Source of the DNA: Liquidambar formosana
Taxonomy: Eukaryota > Streptophyta > Magnoliopsida > Saxifragales > Altingiaceae
Reading direction: 5' to 3'
DNA length: 64,000 bases
Assembly (NCBI GenBank): GCA_039720395.1
Contig: CM077833.1
Coordinates: 28,914,271-28,978,270 of the forward strand
The position numbers and the translations under genes were made by a program. Below are positions 1-11,215 of the stretch, one piece after another (within the stretch, counting starts at the first letter, position 1; each line of letters begins with the position of its first letter). The notes under the pieces were generated by a model. It was not told where the DNA came from, searched no databases, and saw nothing but the letters and a program-made list of their open reading frames with translations.

Positions 1-3000
1 GGTGTATGTCAAAACACGCATACTATCACCCCATCTACAAAAATATGGGCTGATTCTATACTGAAGGAGCCACTTGAAATGCAGATCCAATGCCTCAAAC
101 CACTCATCACTTCCATGTTGAACACCAAAACGATCCTCAATTACTGTATCAGATATCTAAATCACAGTTAAAGTAGCAGACACTCAAAAACTTTTACTGA
201 CTCACAAAAATGCAGCCATACTATTTCGGCCTGACAGAAACACTATATTTCAAACAATATTTCAAACCAAAGTACCAAAGAAAAAGAGGAAAAAAGAAAA
301 CCCTTTTCGAATTCAAAAACCACATAAGATACAGGATACACCAAATACTGCAGGAAGTGAAGGTGTTGCTGGAAGAATGAATTCCCAAACTGTCAAACTT
401 AATTTCAGACGTACTGACAGGTTTGAAATGGCATCTTCATCCATCATATCTACTGGCCCATTATCTGAAAAGAACTCAGAAAATGATGGTGACAGAACAA
501 CTCGTCTTAAAGATGTAGTTGCAGATTTCACTCTTTCTACCTAAAAAACAAAGGCTCATAAAAATAGCTTAAATAAACACAAGGTCAAACCCAAAGGATT
601 GATTTTAAAAAATATATATATTTTCAGATACCCACCACTTCATCCAATGTTTTCCCATCAATGGGCTCCACAATGTCAAGACAGTTCCTTAGTTCTCTGT
701 ACAGTTGACGCTTTTCAGCTTTGCCCAGGAATTGTGCTGAAGATCTGTGATGAGTTGGAATGAATAATTGTAGAAAGCTCCATGTCTAAATTTCAGGTAA
801 AAGATACACAGGAGTAATAGTTTAAACATTATGAACTCATGCAATAGTTGAAAACACCATAACAAGCAGAGAGCCAGAGATTAACAGTGAGATTTTGAAG
901 ACTAAATATGCAGATCAGAACTAATATTTAACTGAAGTAAAGAGGATAGACTATCACTCTGCATTTGCCTTGGTAGCAGTAATGATGAATTCCCCTTCAT
1001 ACTGGCCTGGGGGTTGTGCATTAGGAACATCTATGGAAACCCAAATTGCTGTTGTCTCTCTGCAGCAATAAAACAATCTCAATTATAAGCAATCAAAAGA
1101 AGTTATCCAGTATAATTTACAACACCATAACACTAAAACATATAAAAAAATAAAACAAACAAGTAGACAGTACCCTGGAAGAAGGCTTATTTGAGTGACT
1201 GGAAGATCAAGGGGTACAAGAGCATCTGGGACACCCAAGATGGGCACCACACGCCGCAATGTCAATGATTGTCCAACAACCAACCTGTACACAGCCGATA
1301 TCAGCAACACTATGAACTCTAAGAATAAATCCTAAAGCAGAACCAGGAACAAAGTGCCTTCAAACTTACCTATCACCAGATGTGGAGCATAAGTCACTAC
1401 ATTGAACCTGTACAACTCCGGCAATACCAGGACCACCCCAAGAAACTTTTGGACGTATAGCAATTTGAACACTTTCTCTCTCATTTCTTCCCGCCAGAAG
1501 AGTTATCTTTAAGGAGGGGGGGAAAATAATATATCAGACACCAGAATGGTACAGCAACTCAAAAACAGAAGGAAATAAATTCCAACACCCCCCCCCCCCC
1601 CTTGGAAGGCTCCTGCAGGGGGGAAGAGGTTTAATTCATAGCACATACGCCATACGACATCAAGAAAAATCAATTCTGTATTGAATAGATCAGTGGTTAC
1701 TATATGCTTATGTTTGTGACATCTCCATGTCCCATACTCCCATCTCTCCTAAGTCCTAACTAACAGTGGAACGGGCAGAAGACCACAAAAATGTACCTGG
1801 GGCAGAGTAACATGCAATGAATACAAATTGATCTCTAACTAAATCCATTGACATATTAAATTGCAACCAAGAGATCAAGTTTTCTGGTTAGCTTACCCAG
1901 AGGAAAGGGTAAGTCATAAAGAACTTAGATCCAACTTATCCAATCAAAGGCCAAACGTGTACTCTAAGATATTTTCTGAAAACCTTTTCAACTGTGCTAC
2001 ACTGCAGCCTATTCATGAATTTCAAAGTTATAAAAATGCAACCCATGAATGAATTTTGACAAATCTTCTGAAAACATGATGGCTTTCGAAGATCTATAAG
2101 AACACATGGTTATAAAACATCAAAGAAGAAACATTCCATGTTCCACATTAGAATAAATTTTGTCCTATCAACAAAAGCACCATACATGAGAGCTCTAATG
2201 AAGAGGGAAGACTCAATTGAGGTGCCTCCTGTAAGTAAATCGACATATGCACATTACATGGGCATGTAAAAATATGTGGTTGTGCATATCAAAGTAACAG
2301 GGACTAAATGAACTTGTATGTGCATACAATTCACCTATATGGACAGCATGCATCGACCTATACATGCAAATAAGTGCTCAATAGATATCTAGTGGTGGTC
2401 TGCACTCATACTTGACCTGCATGCATGCGTAGATGAAGAATTATGTCAATACTTATGTTTGAACTCATAGCACGTATCTATACAACAGATTAAAGGACTA
2501 TCAGTTGCAAGCATATAACAATTTGGGGAAGAAATGTAACACACTTACAGGCTCCAAAGGTCGAGGCATTTCTTGTGGTCCAACATTTGCCGTGCTTGGC
2601 ATGCACCATACATGCAGTAAATCTGCAGATGGAACCTCTGTGGGATCAATTGACCCCTTGAGTGGATTTGAACCATGTAGGCCACCATCAATCCATCCAT
2701 AAGCTGTCCCTCCTCCGGCGACACCTTCAACTGGAGGCACACTAACATCCTGAGGATTCCCTGAACAGTGTATTAAGTAGAGCAAAAGAGTACATAAGAG
2801 CAACTGTTAGTTTCATTTTTTAACTGCCCCAGATTCAAGAAACTAAACATAAAAACTGGAAAAACAGAGGCAACCAAAATATTGTCTCCTAATCTAAGGC
2901 TCAGTACAATATACTGAAGGATTGAAAGAAAATAAAAGAAAATGCTTATCATTTCTTTTGTATCAATATTCCCGTAAACCAAACAGGGTGTAATATAAGT

Positions 3001-3911
3001 AGAAATTTCCTTCATCAAAGCTCCTATACACACCTAATCCGAGGGAAAAGAAGAAAAAAAGGGGAAATGATATACAATCCACCCTGATAGATGAACTTCC
3101 AAATTCCAATGAATCATATACACATGGACACCCAAATATAAAGGATCAATGGAATAACAAGTGAAATCACCGCATCAATGTCACAATCCCAGTTTGAGAA
3201 CAGTAAAAAGAAAAAAAGAGATGAATCTAATTGAGCGAAAGATAAACGTCCATGACGCCTAAACCTGCAAGGCCTTGCGGATCTCAAATAGTCCACTGAT
3301 TCACCTTCTGCACAACATCACCTTGAATAATTCGGATTACTAACCCCAAAACTTAATTAAACTAAAAAAAGGCACTATATCAGACTGCTTCACCATACTT
3401 CCTATTTCATGATGGAAACAAAAATCGTAATATTCCCCACAAATAAACTCAAACAGCAAAATAGACTCCGTGGTATATATTACCTGAAAGAGTTATTATT
3501 AACAAACCCTAAAACAATACATCCCGTATGGTTCTTTACTAAATCATCTCCATGGCTTTTGAGCAAAAAATAACTAATACATTAGAACCAAACTCCAAGG
3601 CGCATAAATTGAAAAACCTAACGGTCCGTTTGGTAGGTGGAAAAAGGAGGGAAAAATAACGAAATAGTAGAATTCTGTGGTATGTAGGAATTGAAATGGT
3701 TACTACTAAGAAGCCAAGTTTTATTTTCTTCTATTTTCCAACGAATTCTCGGCAACGAAACAGAACGTCACGATTAAAAAATAAATAAAAAAATGACTAA
3801 TCCTTCAAAGCACAGTATGATGAGAACAGAACCGCCACAAACGCAGGCAACGGAATGAAAATGCCAACGATCAATAAATCAGAGACACTAGAACTGACCG
3901 GCGTTATCCAT
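1..3911 (-). CDS. DUF4091 / GH123-like protein, 5' part (gene runs off the left edge)
   Basis: Eight coding exons were joined by GT...AG signals and stay in frame: 3899-3911, 2549-2760, 1370-1506, 1174-1284, 958-1059, 636-744, 340-540 and <1-156. They encode 347 N-terminal residues. The first exon codes only for MDNA plus one base; the start was chosen because ATG at 3911 with donor GTCAGT joins cleanly to the acceptor after 2760, giving MDNAGNPQDV. Recognisable stretches are GGGTAYGWIDGGLHGSNPL, HVWCMPSTANVG, LRRVVPILGVPDALVP and FKWLLQYRISPYFCRWGD. From memory these resemble plant proteins annotated with DUF4091, whose core is related to GH123 beta-N-acetylgalactosaminidases; that family call is a recollection. 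Any catalytic acidic pair would lie in the missing C-terminal part, so enzymatic activity cannot be judged. No signal peptide is seen. It could be a non-enzymatic relative. Confidence 0.75.
3621..3768. repeat. Possible small MITE in intron 1 of the DUF4091 gene
   Basis: A 148-bp AT-rich segment begins with CGGTCCGTTTGGTAGG and ends with a roughly inverted GC-richer end (GGCAACGAAACAGAACG). The terminal match is imperfect and I see no clear target duplication, so this is tentative. Confidence 0.3.
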
Positions 3912-4030
3912 TTCCGGTGCGGTTTCGTGGAGGCGGTGCCTGCTATTCCGACGATCGCGAAATCTTCTTCCGAGTCGGGTTTCAAGTTACAGGCGACAAT
4001 GTTTCGACTGAGAAATTAGAGACGGACGTG

Positions 4031-6060
4031 CTTCGGAACTATAACGAGAATGGGCATTTATTTCTTCCGTGAAGGAATGTGCTAGTAGCACTCTGATTCT
4101 GCTTCTTGCACTCCAACATAGGTTATATGAAATGCGATTGATGCACTCACGCCTGTGGGAAGTGAAAAGCGGGGTGCGGATTACATATAAATAATATTTT
4201 TTCTTGGGGTTCCAAGGAGTATAATAACGTAATACACGTGGCAGTTAAAAAGGTTGTTTAGACGATCGAGGACGTCATCATTGAAGGGGTCCCCAATGAG
4301 ATTTAGGATAATTACAACTAATTCAATCATTACGTCTAGTCGTTTCAACCCTAATTTGTATATCAGAACGCCAAAGCTCATAACCGAACGGACAAAAATC
4401 ATCCCGTCCTAGGGCAAACCCTCTTTCATTTCACCACCCACCCCATCCCTCCCCCATAACTACAACTACTACGACAGTCGATTTTAATGAGATTAACACT
4501 TTTTTCTCTTTTGATATATTAACAAGCAGATACAAATGTTTTTTCATAAATTTAAAAGCAAAAACCTCTTAATGGAAGCACTCAAGCTTTTGGCTTTAGA
4601 TATAGAGCAGCGTCCTTGCTTCGAAGGAAGGAAGTTGGTTTACCTTAGTTTACTCTTCTTTATTACAATTGTTACACCATCTCGAATTAAACATAGGTGC
4701 ACCATTATTTTTTATTTTGCATAGCATGATGCGTGGTTGATCCACACTATCTAGGGACTAGGTCACATACCCTAACTAGTCGTAGGCCAACATGTTTGAT
4801 CCACACTATCCAGTGACCAATTCACATACCCTATCTAGTCTGGTTGCTTTTCTCTGCAACCTCAAATGACCTCTTAAATTTAACCACATGATGCTTATCT
4901 TTGTATCATTTTGCGTGGCAACCAACATACCCGGGAAAATTGGTTCCCAACGCATGACCAAATTAGAATTACAAAATATGAAGCACAAAGCAAGCGCCAT
5001 CCCCAACCATTTGGGTACCCCTACGCAAAAGTCATTTCCACCATTCCACCCTTTCTACAGCCATATTCACAACATCAGGCCATGCGTTGTTTTCACTTTC
5101 CAGGATAAAAAGGAAAAAAATAAGTGATTCTTTTGATATATTCATCAGCTGATTGAGTTTGTGGGAGCAATGGCAAAGCCAGAAATTGGATTCAGAGGAG
5201 CCAAATTTTGAAAGAAAAGTTGTGAAAGAGAAAGGGCTTAAAGTGATTGTTCATGAAATCTTAAAAACTTATGGCATATACTCATATAATTGGGTAAAAA
5301 TAAGACAAAGGCCAAAAAACAAAATTTCATAAGGGTCACTTTATAATTTCTCAAAACACTTTAGTATAAAACCTAAATAAATAAAAAATGTTTCAGCAGG
5401 GCCAAGTGATCCCTGGGCTTCACTTGGCTCCGCCCCTCTGTGGGAGGTCAACCAAATTAAATAAGCAAATGAGCTTGAAGACCTTCATCTGGCCCCAAGA
5501 GAAATAATTTGATAAATGGCTCCCAAATTTGGCAACATTTAGTAGCAATTTTCTATGACACCTAGTACTGACGAACATGAGTAGAGTTTTAAACCTTCGA
5601 TCAATTTTGAGGCATTTATGGTCGAACACGTTAATTGGATCGCCTTTTAAAAACCTATGATTTTTGGGAACCCAAACACTACACAGGATGGGGCAGAGGA
5701 GTACTCACTATTGCAATATCCCTCACCAATTTATCTCTTTAAACTATTAAAGTTTAAAAATTGGGTAACTTTTTGAGTCAAAGTAGGACAAAATTTGGGG
5801 CATGCAGAGAAACAGTCCAGTTTGTCATACAAAGTGAAATGCAGAGCCGCAGAGGCCTGTTAGTTTGTGAACGGAAAGCATTTTCTAACAGTGACTATGA
5901 CAGTGTAAATAGTTCTAAAAGTCTAAATAAATAATAGGGTGTACAACACACAGACAACGTGCTCGATTGTTTCAATACAAAAATAGGAGACCCCAAAGTA
6001 AATCCATATCAGAATGAGATTCCGTAGCACTTTTCAAACCTTCATTCTACTATCCACAAT
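4031..6060. other. Intergenic: DUF4091 promoter and spacer, no gene seen
   Basis: The stretch contains the upstream region of the DUF4091 gene (about 4020-4200) and the 3' flank of the ssSPT gene. At 4738-4842 the phrase TGATCCACACTATC...CACATACCCTA occurs twice, about 60 bp apart, as a short tandem duplication. Around 5168-5445 there is a MITE-like segment whose ends read TGGCAAAGCCAG and, inverted, GGGGCGGAGCCAAG. The ORFs here are short and have no splice context or recognisable motif. Confidence 0.5.
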
Positions 6061-6072
6061 CGCGGTCATTCC

Positions 6073-6137
6073 AGTCCAAGCTACTTCTAAGCTTCACCAT
6101 AGATGCCTTGTCCACTCCTAAGCTTCACCATAGATGC
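6073..6137 (-). repeat. Tandem duplication of the ssSPT terminal exon
   Basis: The phrase GCATCTATGGTGAAGCTTAG occurs at about 6118-6137 and again at about 6085-6104. The upstream copy follows the strong acceptor CTTTTCAG, while the second follows GGACAAG. Splicing into either copy would add the same His-Leu-Trp-stop. Confidence 0.8.
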
Positions 6138-9100
6138 CTGAAAAGAAAAACAATTATAAGTCTCAATAATAGACTGTCTGCATTCTGTGTGTAAGGACGC
6201 AAAAGCATCATAAGCGTACTGATTTTGGATGCCTCTTTAAAACCTTTTTAGACAAGCTCCAAGTACTTTCGTAAGAATTCAGCGTTAGTTTCGAGGGAGA
6301 AAACAATTCCCAATAAACAGATCAAACAATGTTTTTTTTGGTCATTAACACAATGGTACGCAGTATCACTCTCCAAAACACAGGTCCAACATGCATCAAT
6401 TCTCAATTCTTCAACTGGAATGGAATTACGCATTCTTAAACAGTTGCTTCAAGCATAGTCCAAACCAATGGAAGCAAATATATCACACACTCATGCCCCA
6501 TGACTACCACCACACCAAAAGCAACCAATCTAACCCCACACCCCCACCCCCAACAACAACAAATAAAAAAATAAAAATTCTTGACACAGATTATACTCAT
6601 TTGAAGAATATGAATTATCCATTGTCTTTCACTGAAACCATCATGCATCTAACATTTACCATATAATCAGAGTAGAAAGCAGGCACTAAGAATTGTAGAT
6701 AACCATATTTGTTTTGCCCATCAAAAGGAAGAAAAAAAGGAAAAGAAAAAAGAGACAAGAATAGAGCAGCAGTACTGCTAAAGTTGTTTTAGTTGCTTCC
6801 ATAGCTATGAAATGCAGATGAATGGACAATTTCAATTAAAACCAGGTGGAGGCAACCCAAAAAACCTCTGCGAATGGTGCTTTCCATTAATAATAAGAAG
6901 ATTAAGAAGAAGAAGGAACAACAACATATTGTTGTTCACAGCACATGAAATGAGTTTATTTTTCATATTTCAAGAAATGACAGGGTTTAATGTGGGCAGC
7001 GATCAGAGTACATGATCCTCATCCACTATGGAGCATTGAAATAAAATTGCAGAATCCTTTTTGTTGTTTCCCAACAGTGACATGTTCACAGATTTGGCAT
7101 GGAACATAAGTGCAGCAATCCAATAATGAATAAAATAAAAGAATGGGAAAAGAAAAGAATAATAGAAGACAATCAAGCAAAAATGAGAACTTAGAAGAAA
7201 ATAGAAAAAGCAAAAGAAAGATAAGCACATGAAAAACAAAACAGAAGCATGGAAAGGAACCGTGTGGTTAGCATCCAAAAAGGTTATTGTGATTTTTTTT
7301 TTCTTCTTGTTTTTGGAAGCAAAAAAGGCAATTGAATCTAAATGCCTCAACTTTTTTAGAACAGGTCCACATCAAATAGCAATGATTCCAGGCACTTCTT
7401 TTTACACTATTTCGGAAACCCAAGAACTCAATTGTATGCTATGTAAAAGCAGGAAAAAAGAGGGAAACAGGATACTCGATAGATAAATGTTTGATAATTC
7501 ACTATAACTTAATTTTTAGAACTAAAAGACATTGCTTTTTAGTGCAAACAAAAAATTGTTGCAACTAACGTCACTTACCACCACCATAATATCAGATGCT
7601 AAAACTACAAACAGCATTGGAGGCAAACTGCAGCCACCAGACAGATACAATACACAAACATCTTCTACCACCATCTCTACCACTATAAGAACAGGCACTA
7701 ACCCTCCTTTAGTCATGCCACCTCCGTCATTTCCATCAGCATCACCACATCTTCCTCAAAGCTAATGTCTCCACTCTCCACTAATGCCATTACCCCTACA
7801 CAAAGACCACCATTCCTCCACCAGCAGTCCAGCACCATAGGCATCACGATAAACACCATTGACACAAATGATTTTCTGTTTTTAGAAAGACATTTAGGGC
7901 CCATTCGGTTGTTCAAATGGGAATTAAACAATTATAGTGTATTTTACATAGTAATGAATGCACAAAGCCATCACCTTGAATGAAACTATTTAAAAAAGTT
8001 GGAGTCACCACTATAGTTGATGATATAAGATCAATTATTAAAAATTCATGAAATGCCACAACTTTGAATTTTCACTCTCATTTGGGATGATGGCCATCAT
8101 TTTCTTGAAATTTTCTATTCAAGGTGATGGCTTTGTGTCTTCAATACTACATAAAATATAGTAAAATTGTTTTATTTCAATTTAGAAACCCATACCCTAA
8201 CCATTTTTAACAGTTTACCCAATATGCATTTTTTACTTTTGCTATGTAGCAAATTATTAACAAGACACGCATAAATATACGTGTGTGTGTGTGTGTGTGG
8301 ATTTCAATATGATTGCACCATGAATAATTTTTGAACAATACATTTTTGTACAAATGAAAAAAATTTAAGTCAATACACATAACAATAATGAATAAAATTT
8401 ATGCAAGCAAAGTAAGTCCGAGGCCATATTACATATATAGTGACTAATGTCTGAAATAGTAAAACGCTAAGATCGCTACAATTTCAATGAAATGGAACCA
8501 CAAATAAGACTGCTGATGCTACCTTTTGCAGAACTCAGTTACATATCGTGACCCATTGTAGAAAATAAACCACATCAGCACAATCACCAGAGTATCTGCC
8601 AAAATTTAGGAACTCACAACTGCAAATCAAACCTACAAAAATTTTCCAACAATCTTTTCCCTCTGATAATCGAAGAAATAGTGTTTTACAAAACCACCAA
8701 CACTACTTAACATTCTGTAAACTAAACCCACAAAACATTTTTCTTTTTATTTTTCTTTTTTCCCAAAATAAAAAAAGAAGCCACCCTTTGGTTCTCAATT
8801 AACCAAAAAAAAAAAAACAGCATGATTGTGATAAGGTCACCTGCAAAATTTCTACTCTTTCATCGGTTCAAAAAACTACATAAATATCCAAATTGGAATT
8901 TCAAAAATTTCATAGTTTATTTCATTAATTTCATAGTTTCATATGAATATATTGATATGATTTTTTTTTTTTTTATTATGACTGAATTATAAAGAGAATG
9001 CAAATTTGTAGAATCTATTTTCCATTATAACCCTAGAGGCGAGTAATCATATAGCAACCAGATCAGATCGAAAGAGGGTTTGAAAGAGGATACTGAAAAG

Positions 9101-9178
9101 GTAACGCTCCCACCAATCCAACATATAGAGGCCAAAAGTGACATTATAGAGATAGATCTTGCGTTGAACCCAGTTCAT
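6125..9178 (-). CDS. ssSPT: Serine palmitoyltransferase small subunit (ssSPT)
   Basis: Three coding exons, 9094-9178, 8523-8595 and 6125-6137, give exactly 56 residues with correct splice phases. The product starts MNWVQRKIYLYNVTFGLYML, continues DWWERYLFNTLVIVL and ends RYVTEFCKRHLW. This is the plant ssSPT signature, and the length equals that of the Arabidopsis proteins as I recall them. ssSPTs are small ER membrane proteins that bind the LCB1/LCB2 heterodimer and strongly stimulate serine palmitoyltransferase, the first step of sphingolipid long-chain base synthesis. Residues about 29-43 form the membrane segment. An AG acceptor at 9191-9192 just before the start exon and a GTAAGATC donor at 9371-9378 imply a 5'UTR intron. 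The last exon codes for only the last base of Arg, HLW and stop, and its sequence is duplicated just downstream. Introns are long (about 0.5 and 2.4 kb). Confidence 0.9.
7897..8200. repeat. MITE with long terminal inverted repeats in ssSPT intron 2
   Basis: The outer 70-80 bases at each end are inverted copies of one another; the clearest match is CACAAAGCCATCACCTTGAA at about 7960-7980, whose complement recurs at about 8120-8140. Only about 145 bp lie between the arms, so the element can form a long hairpin. There is no coding capacity. A clear target duplication was not found. It resembles the element at 48697-49015. Confidence 0.7.
8280..8299. repeat. (GT)n microsatellite
   Basis: A run of GT dinucleotides in ssSPT intron 2. 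Confidence 0.9.
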
Positions 9179-9429
9179 AGCTTCGGACCTCTACAAAACC
9201 ATATCTCTATAGTTAGTCAGAATCAAGCTAAGAAAAAACATGAACACGATCGAATCAACAACTGCAGCGAGGCAAACAATTATAAAATAAAATTAAAAAA
9301 TAAAAAATAAAAAACAATTTTTCGTTCAAACTGGGAAGGAGCTGACCACGAAGAAGAAGATAACGGTCGTGATCTTACACAGCTCTCTCTGGTAGCAAAT
9401 GAAGGACAATGCAAATGGACTGGGTCAGC

Positions 9430-11200
9430 CGGTCGTATAATTACAGCCGGAGTTTCTTGTTTGGATGTGACTGGGTCAAACTCGACTCAGCCCGTTTTAA
9501 GCCCGTTTTAAGCCCACGTAGCCTGAACTCAAGCTCATTTGGTTGCATGATATTCGTCGTGCTGCTTTCGGGTCAGCCCGAAATAGACAGCTCATTGAAG
9601 GTTGAAACAACAAAATATCATAAATAACCCTAGAAAAAAACGATGTATATTTCACTCTGCTTAACATATTTCAATCGTCATAACTCCTAATAATTTGGAT
9701 CTTGGTCATGCTAGTTTCTGTGCAATTATTAACACCAAGATGAGGATGAAGGAATTGGGAAAATTTGGCAAATGAGTGTAAATTTCGAGAGTAGGCATTC
9801 AAAAGAGACTGATATGTATTAGTGTTTAGCTAATCGTTGACATAATGGTCTATTCTCATCCAATGTAACTAAAAAAAAAAAGAGATAGAGTTTGAATTTG
9901 ATAATCTCGTTACAAGAGGAAAAAGAAAAATGAAAATCAAATTGGCTAGAAGTTAGGAAACAATATATGGACAGGTTTCTAAATTCATCTCAACATAAAA
10001 ACAAGAAAAAAAATGTATCCACATGGACATGTCTGAGCTCCGCTCGTGGGTTTTAAAAATTATTTTTTCTAAGATTTTTTTCTTAAGCTCTATTTGGTTT
10101 GTGGATTTTATCAAGGAAAAAAAATATAAAATATAAGGAATTTTTACTTTTCATTATTTGGTTGCAACGGAAAATTAGAAGAAAAATAAGAATTTAAATA
10201 ATTTTGACTTGACATGATTTTATCTTTTCCTTTCATTTTATTTCCTCCTCATTTTTTTTTCCCTTCCTTTTTTTTTTCCTTGGTAGGATCCATGAACCAA
10301 ATAGAGGGTTAGGAAGGTTTGAGGGAGGGCCATCTTATCCCGAACTCATACCCCTAACATAAGTGGAGAAAAATGAAAGAGGGGAGTTATTGCCACCACA
10401 TAAAGACTCTAAGCCCCCCAATAGTTTACACATTTTAAGACTTTATGAAAAATATAAAAGGTTTTTATGAAAACTAGTCATGTTATTCATTATAAAACAT
10501 CATTTTGAACAATTTTGTGTGAAGAAATTTTTTCAAAATCTATCATTTAAGCAGACTTTTTGGCTATTTACAATCTTTATTTTATTTTCCATTAAAAATA
10601 GCTAAAAAGTTTACTTAAATAACAAATTTTGGAAATAAATTCTTTTACAAAGTTGTCCGGAATAATGTTTTCTAATAAACCATGTGATTAGTTTTCGTAA
10701 ACTTTTTTTATATTTTTCATAAAACTTAAAAAATATAAATTAAATGAAAGACTAAAGTATTTTACGTGGTGACGATACCCTAACCCAAAATGAAGATGCA
10801 TTGACCTTGCAATTTTAATGAACTTGATCTCTGGGCATCTATCGAATTGAACTTCGAAACTTTCCACTGTTGTATTGCACATGGCTTTCAATTGTTCTTT
10901 CTAAATTAGGCCATGTATATACAAGCAAGGAAAAAAAAAAAAAAAAAGGTCTTGAAGATACTGTTGTCAGTTCCTGCTCCTGATTCGAAACTGTCTGAAA
11001 TTGCACAACAGAGATTATTTCTCAGGCTGGTCATGATCAATGGACAGATGCTGGTGCATGTTACAGCACTGAAATACAAGTATTCAACTTTCAAATATTA
11101 ATCTTACAAAAGACTAGTCCAATCGATTGCAAAATCAAAAGACAGAAAGAGTCTTAGGAAGCATTTCCCACAGATATTAATTTATTTCTTCTCAGAGGAT
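9430..11200. other. Intergenic: ssSPT promoter, one MITE, NDUFA2 3' flank
   Basis: Apart from the Tourist-like MITE at 10086-10308 I see no gene. A short repeat of CCGTTTTAAG lies near 9500. Small ORFs in this stretch are AT-rich chance ORFs without splice support. Confidence 0.5.
10086..10308. mobile_element. Tourist-like MITE, copy 1
   Basis: This 223-bp non-coding element begins AGCTCTATTTGGTTTGTGGA and ends with the near-inverted sequence TCCATGAACCAAATAGAGGG, giving about 30 bp of terminal inverted repeat. It is flanked by TTA on both sides (10083-10085 and 10309-10311), the 3-bp target duplication typical of PIF/Harbinger-type MITEs. A second copy is at 39500-39717. Confidence 0.8.
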
Positions 11201-11215
11201 CCAGTAGCCACGGGA

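Noticed and set aside
3797..3985. 62-residue minus-strand ORF with a hydrophobic C-terminal half
   Set aside because: It lacks an ATG start, and its middle is the intron donor of the DUF4091 gene; the real coding part here is the 13-bp first exon 3899-3911 in another frame.
6391..6666. Overlapping ORFs on both strands downstream in ssSPT intron 2
   Set aside because: Low-complexity, no homology recognised and located inside an intron.
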